64,000 nucleotides of DNA from Ephemerocybe angulata. Taxonomy: Eukaryota; Basidiomycota; Agaricomycetes; Agaricales; Psathyrellaceae. The notes beneath the pieces are model-generated. The model saw nothing but the letters and a program-made list of their open reading frames with translations, did not search any database and was not told the DNA's origin. Below, one piece after another: positions 58,838 through 64,000 of the stretch. A program made the position numbers and the translations under genes. The stretch is from the NCBI GenBank assembly GCA_013368325.1, contig JAACJK010000237.1, positions 1 to 64,000 on the forward strand, in the 5' to 3' direction. Every line of letters starts with the position of its first letter. The first letter of the stretch is position 1.

Positions 58838-61800
58838 ATGTCTGGCAAAAAACCTGACCTTTCGGGGTACAACTATGGCGCTATTGCGTCCCTGGTCTTG
58901 ACGACGGAACGAGGCAATCTTCCTCGACGAGACAAGGAGCCAGACGGCGCCCCGACCTCGCTCGCTGGCCGAATCGACCCCCGCGACATGGGGTCGAAGG
59001 TCCTGCGGGAGGCCCCCAAGGACATGGACAAGAAGAAGAAGAAGGCCGCGGCGGAGCAGGACGACGGGGGCGAGCGGCAGGCGCGGAGAAAGGCGGCGAC
59101 GGCGGCGGAGGGAGGGTTTGGGTATGCGGACATCATCGAGGCCACGCAGGACGTCGAGGGGCTCACGTACCGCCCGCGGACGGCGGAGACGAGGGAGGTG
59201 TACCAGCTCATGCTCTCCTTGGTCGACAAGCTGCTGGGCGACCAGGCGCAGGATATCGTGCGAAGTGCGGCCGACACCGTGCTCGAGACGCTCAAGAACG
59301 AGAACATGCGCGACTTTGACAAGAAGAGGGAGGTGGAGGACATTCTGGGCCCGATTCCGAACGAGCAGTTCGACCAGCTGCTCAGCCTGTCCAAGAAGAT
59401 CACCGACTACAACGCGGAAGACGAGACGATGGCCGACCCGGATGCGGACACGCGGGATGCGGATATCGAGGACGGCGTCAACGTGGTGTTCGACGACGAG
59501 GATGCGGAGGAGGAGGAGGAGGAGGGTTTCGAGGTCGACGAAGAGAGTGAAGAGGAGGAGGAGGAGGACAAGGAGGTCGAGCGAGGGCCGGAGATGGACA
59601 CCGCAGGGGAGGATCTCGTCATTGGGGGGTCCTCGGCGACGAGCAAGGGCTCGCAGGACAAAGACATTGTCTCGCCCCGCTCTATCGACGGTTTCTGGGT
59701 CCAGCGCCAGATCTCTGAAGTCTACCCCGACCCCGTCACCGTGGCCGACAAGACGACCGCCGTGCTCACCATCCTTGGCTCCGAGTCGAGTGCGAGGGAC
59801 GCCGAGAACGCGCTCATGGAGCTCTTCGACTTCCAGCATTTCCCCCTCATCGCCAAGTTCATCAAGAACCGGGATGCCATCGTGTGGTGTACGAAGCTGA
59901 TGAGGAGCGACGCGGACGAGCGAGTGAATGTCGAGGTCGCGATGCGCGAGAAGGGGGTGGGTTGGATTCTGAGGGAGCTGGCAGGAGAGTCAAAGGGAGA
60001 GGCCATGGACGTTGACCAGGCGAAGCCTGCACCTTCAACGACGGCGCCCGCACCAACATCCTCCGTTCAGCCCAAACGCACGGTGGACCTTGAGAGTCTC
60101 GTCTTCAGCCAAGGCGGTCACCTCATGTCGAACAAGAAGTGCAAGCTTCCTGAAGGATCGTTCAAGCGCGCCAGGAAGGGCTTCGAGGAAATCCACGTCC
60201 CAGCCCCCAAGCAGAAGCCTGTGGGTGAAGGCGAGCTGATTGCAATCGACACCATGCCTGAGTGGTCAAAGAAGGCGTTTTCATCAAAGATGAAGAACCT
60301 CAACAGGGTGCAGAGCAAGTTGTATCCCATCGCATTCGGAACCGATGAGCCCATTCTGCTCTGTGCGCCCACTGGTGCAGGAAAGGTGAGTTCGACCAAT
60401 ATTCTTCGTTAGACCACCCTAATGAACTCCCTTTCAGACGAACGTCGCGATGTTGACTATCCTCCACGAGCTCGGGAAGCATATCAGGCCCGATGGCTCA
60501 CACGACCTCGACTCGTTCAAGATCATCTACGTCGCCCCCATGAAGGCTCTCGTACAGGAGATGGTCGGCAACTTCTCGACTCGCCTTAAGCCCTACGACA
60601 TCAAGGTCGGCGAACTCACTGGTGACTCTCAAATGACGAAGCAGCAAATCGCCGAGACTCAGATTATCGTCACGACACCGGAGAAGTGGGACGTTATTAC
60701 CCGCAAGAGCACCGATACGAGCTACACCAATCTCGTCCGACTCATCATCATCGACGAGATCCATCTGCTGCATGACGAGCGTGGACCTGTCCTGGAGAGC
60801 ATTGTGGCCAGGACGATCAGGCGGATGGAGCAATCTGGCGAGTACGTTCGCCTTGTCGGTCTCTCCGCTACCCTTCCCAATTACCAGGACGTCGCGACAT
60901 TCCTGCGGGTTGACCAGAAGAAGGGCCTGTTCTACTTCGACGCCAGTTACCGTCCTTGCGGTCTCCAACAGCAGTTCGTCGGTGTTACCGAGAAGAAGGC
61001 GATCAAGCGGTACCAGGTGATGAACGAGGTTTGCTATGAGAAGGTCATGGACCACGCAGGGAAGGAACAGACGTTGGTCTTCGTGCACTCGAGGAAGGAG
61101 ACGGCGAAGACTGCGAAGTACTTGCGCGACCAGGCGGTGGAGAAAGAGGATATCACCCGGTTCGTCAAGCCCGATGGTGCTACGCGTGAGGTGCTCCTCG
61201 GTGAAGTCGCAAACGTACGCGACCCCAACCTCAAGGACCTACTCCCCTTCGGCTTCGCTATTCACCATGCCGGCATGTCGAGGGAGGACAGGAGCACGGT
61301 TGAAGACCTCTTCGCCGAGGGCTATATCCAGGTTCTCGTCTGTACCGCAACCCTCGCCTGGGGTGTCAACCTTCCCGCCCACACCGTCATCATCAAGGGC
61401 ACGCAGATCTACAACCCGGAGAAGGGTCGCTGGGTCGAGCTGAGTAGCCAGGATGTGCTGCAGATGCTCGGACGTGCGGGTCGCCCGCAGTTCGATACCT
61501 TTGGAGAGGGTGTGATCATCACGAATCACTCTGAGATGCAGTACTACCTCAGCTTGCTTAACCAGCAGCTCCCGATTGAGAGTCAGTTTGTCGCGAAGTT
61601 GGCGGATAACCTGAACGCTGAGATCGTGCTCGGTACGGTGCGGAGTCGGGAGGAGGCCGTCGAGTGGCTTGGGTACACCTACTAGTGAGTTCGCTTTCGA
61701 TTTGCCTGCGCGAACGCTTTGCTGATTATTGTCCTTTTCTGTAGCTATGTTCGCATGCTCCGCTCCCCCGCTCTTTACGGCGTCAGTGTCGACTACCAGG

Positions 61801-64000
61801 ACCCATCCGACCCTACCCTCCTCCAGAAACGCGCCGACATCATCCACTCAGCTGCCGTCCTCCTCGAGAAGTGCCAGCTCATCAAGTATGAGCGCGGTGG
61901 CAAGGGTCGTTTCGTCGGCACAGAGCTCGGTCGCATCGCCAGCCATTACTACGTCAGCTACAACTCGATGATGGTCTACAACCAGCACCTGCGCGAGAAC
62001 ATGGGGATGCTGGAGCTCTTCAGGGTGTTTGCGCTCAGTAACGAGTTCAAGAACATACCTGTGAGTTGTTTTTATTCTGTACTTCAGTTAAGGCCGGTAC
62101 ATTGACGCGCTGCACTTAATAGGTTCGTCCCGAAGAGAAGAATGAATTGGCGCGGCTTTTGGAGCGCGTGCCGATTCCCGTCAAGGAGACCGTCGACGAG
62201 CCGCCCGCGAAGATCAACGTGCTCCTGCAAGCTTACATTTCTGGACTCAAGCTCGACGGATTCGTTCTTGTCGCCGACATGGTGTTCGTCCAACAGTCGG
62301 CTGGAAGGTACGTCTTCACTCGTTTCTTTCCCCTCGTTACCTGCATGCTGACATTCGCTGGCTATAGGATCCTGCGCGCGATGTTTGAGATTTGCTTGAA
62401 GAGAGGATGGGCGATCCCTGCGAAGGCTGCCCTCGAGATGTGTAAGATGGTCGAGAAGCGCATGTGGGGTTCGATGACTCCCTTGAGGCAATTCCCCAAG
62501 GTCCCCGCCGAGGTCATTCGTAAGGCAGAGGGCAAGCAATTCGTAAGTCTTGTTGTATTTAGGCTGATAACCGCGACTGACGTGCCCGTCTGGTAGCCCT
62601 GGTACCGTTACTTCGACCTGAGTCCCCCCGAGATCGGCGAATTGCTCGGTTTGCCCAAGGAGGGCCGTCGTGTCCATCGTCTCGTTCACACCTTCCCCAA
62701 ACTCCAGTACGTGCTTCACATCTATCTCCCGATTCTAATCTGACTGTCCACAGACTCCAAGCTCAGGTCCAGCCTATCACCCGATCCCTTCTTCGTGTCG
62801 ACCTCTCCATCGTGCCCGACTTCCAATGGGACCCTGAAATCCATGGAGGCGCCGAATCGTTCCACATCCTTGTCGAGGACGTTGACGGCGAGGTTATCCT
62901 CTACCACGATATCTTCATCTTGCGCCAGCGATACGCACAGGACGAGCACAACGTCACCATCACCGTCCCCATGTTCGAGCCCGTTCCCCCCAACTACTAC
63001 ATCTCTCTTATCTCCGACCGCTGGCTGCACGCCGAGACCCGCCTCCCCATCTCGTTTAAGCATCTCATCCTCCCCGAGAAGTTCCCGCCTCCCACCCCTC
63101 TCCTCGACCTCCAACCGCTTCCCCTCACTGCTCTCCATAACAAGGAGTTCGAGTCGATCTACGCGCAGAGGATCAAGAACTTCAACAAGATCCAGACGCA
63201 GGTCTTCCAGGCGCTCTACACGACGGACGAGAACGTCTTTATTGGTGCTCCGGCTGGAAGTGGCAAGACCGTTTGTGCCGAGTTCGCGTTGATGAGACTC
63301 TGGAGTGCGAAGGGCGAGCAGAAGAGGGCCGTGTGCATCGAGCCGTACCAGGAGATGGTCGATATGCGGGTGAAGGAGTGGAAGGAGAAGTTCGGGGATG
63401 TGCAGGGTGGGAAGGAGTTTGTGAGTTTGACGGGCGAGGCGAGCGCGGATTTGAGGTTGTTGGAGAAGGGTGATGTTATCGTCTGCACGCCGACCCAGGT
63501 TCGTAATATTGTTTTGACCATAGCGTGCGTAGATAACTGACGTCTATTTGATAGTGGGATGTTATCTCAAGGCGCTGGAGACAGAGGAAGAACGTCCAGA
63601 ACATCGGCCTTCTGATTGCGGACGAGATCCAGATGGTCGGTGGAGAGGTTGGGCCTACGTATGAAGTCGTCATCTCGAGGACGAGATACGTCTCGGCGCA
63701 GACTGAGATCAAGACCAGAATCGTAGCGTGTAGTGTTTCGCTCGCGAACGCGAGGGATCTGGGAGAGTGGATGGGTGCCCCGTCGCATGCTATCTTCAAC
63801 TTCTCGCCCAGGTACGTTCTAGGTTTCTGTTTGATGTTTTGCTTGTACTTACATCGGTTCGCAGTGCCCGCCCTCTCGACATGGATATCCATCTCCAGTC
63901 GTTCTCGATCCCCCATTTCCCCTCTCTCATGATCGCCATGTCCAAGCCCGCCTACCTCGCCATTTCCGAATACTCCCCCACGAAGCCCGTCATCGTCTTC
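58838..64000 (+). CDS. BRR2: BRR2, U5 snRNP helicase (partial, runs off window)
   Basis: Nine exons are visible (58838-60385, 60438-61684, 61745-62060, 62123-62307, 62368-62542, 62597-62706, 62754-63498, 63555-63811, 63865 to the window end). The start [20 protein letters not shown] is typical of Brr2; an in-frame ATG at 58766 is less likely. The N-terminal regulatory region includes a long Glu/Asp run. Helicase cassette 1 has [56 protein letters not shown] and [18 protein letters not shown] Sec63-like region follows, then cassette 2 with GAPAGSGKT and [20 protein letters not shown]. Brr2 unwinds U4/U6 during spliceosome activation. Cassette 1 is the active motor and cassette 2 is regulatory; the Gln in DEIQ fits that. 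The remaining C-terminus lies beyond the window. Confidence 0.95.

Noticed and set aside
58619..59839. 406-codon minus-strand ORF
   Set aside because: Antisense to BRR2 exon 1; Leu/Arg-rich composition is a shadow of the sense codons.

Overview
The window looks like a chromosomal segment of a filamentous basidiomycete, most likely an agaricomycete. The evidence is dense genes split by 45-65 bp GT-AG introns, basidiomycete-type housekeeping orthologues (SEC31, CFT1, BRR2, a RecQ helicase), a KDZ-family transposase, and an expanded-family TPR-CHAT gene. All exon boundaries below were read by eye from the sequence. No alignment or database search was run.

Layout. 1-15 kb is an accessory block: a frameshifted KDZ transposase (1.8-5.9 kb, minus strand) and three genes that appear to travel with it. 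The order is transposase <-> helical/low-complexity protein (6.0-9.0 kb, +), then a Cys-cluster/coiled-coil protein (9.5-14.1 kb, -) <-> a small helical protein (14.1-14.9 kb, +). Both <-> pairs start divergently from very short shared upstream regions. Several of these genes carry frameshifts, and another broken gene lies at 0.9-1.7 kb. From 15.5 to 23.1 kb lies a non-LTR retrotransposon: a zinc-knuckle ORF1, an uninterrupted 1,857-codon ORF2 (endonuclease, reverse transcriptase, RNase H, Zn finger) and a 39-nt poly(A) tail. The tail abuts a 5'-truncated, frameshifted TPR-CHAT protease gene (23.1-25.1 kb).

25.4-39 kb: two paralogous F-box-like genes with identical exon architecture, including a 6-nt microexon, face each other and bracket a divergent RecQ helicase / SEC31 pair. 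39.3-41.3 kb: a fused isocyanide synthase (DIT1/PvcA type) - TauD dioxygenase (PvcB type), the most notable metabolic gene here, with an apparent 1-nt excess at its second splice donor. 42.4-43.9 kb: a non-autonomous element bounded by inverted repeats and studded with TGATG(C/T)ATCA palindromes. 44-64 kb is mostly core: CFT1 (CPSF160), a large disordered conserved protein, two small C2H2 zinc-finger genes, and the first part of BRR2, which runs off the window end.

The housekeeping genes act in ER export (SEC31), mRNA 3'-end processing (CFT1), spliceosome activation (BRR2) and DNA repair (RecQ). The accessory genes are transposon-linked, protein-degradation-linked (F-box), possible cell-death or protease-type (CHAT) and secondary-metabolic (isocyanide synthase).
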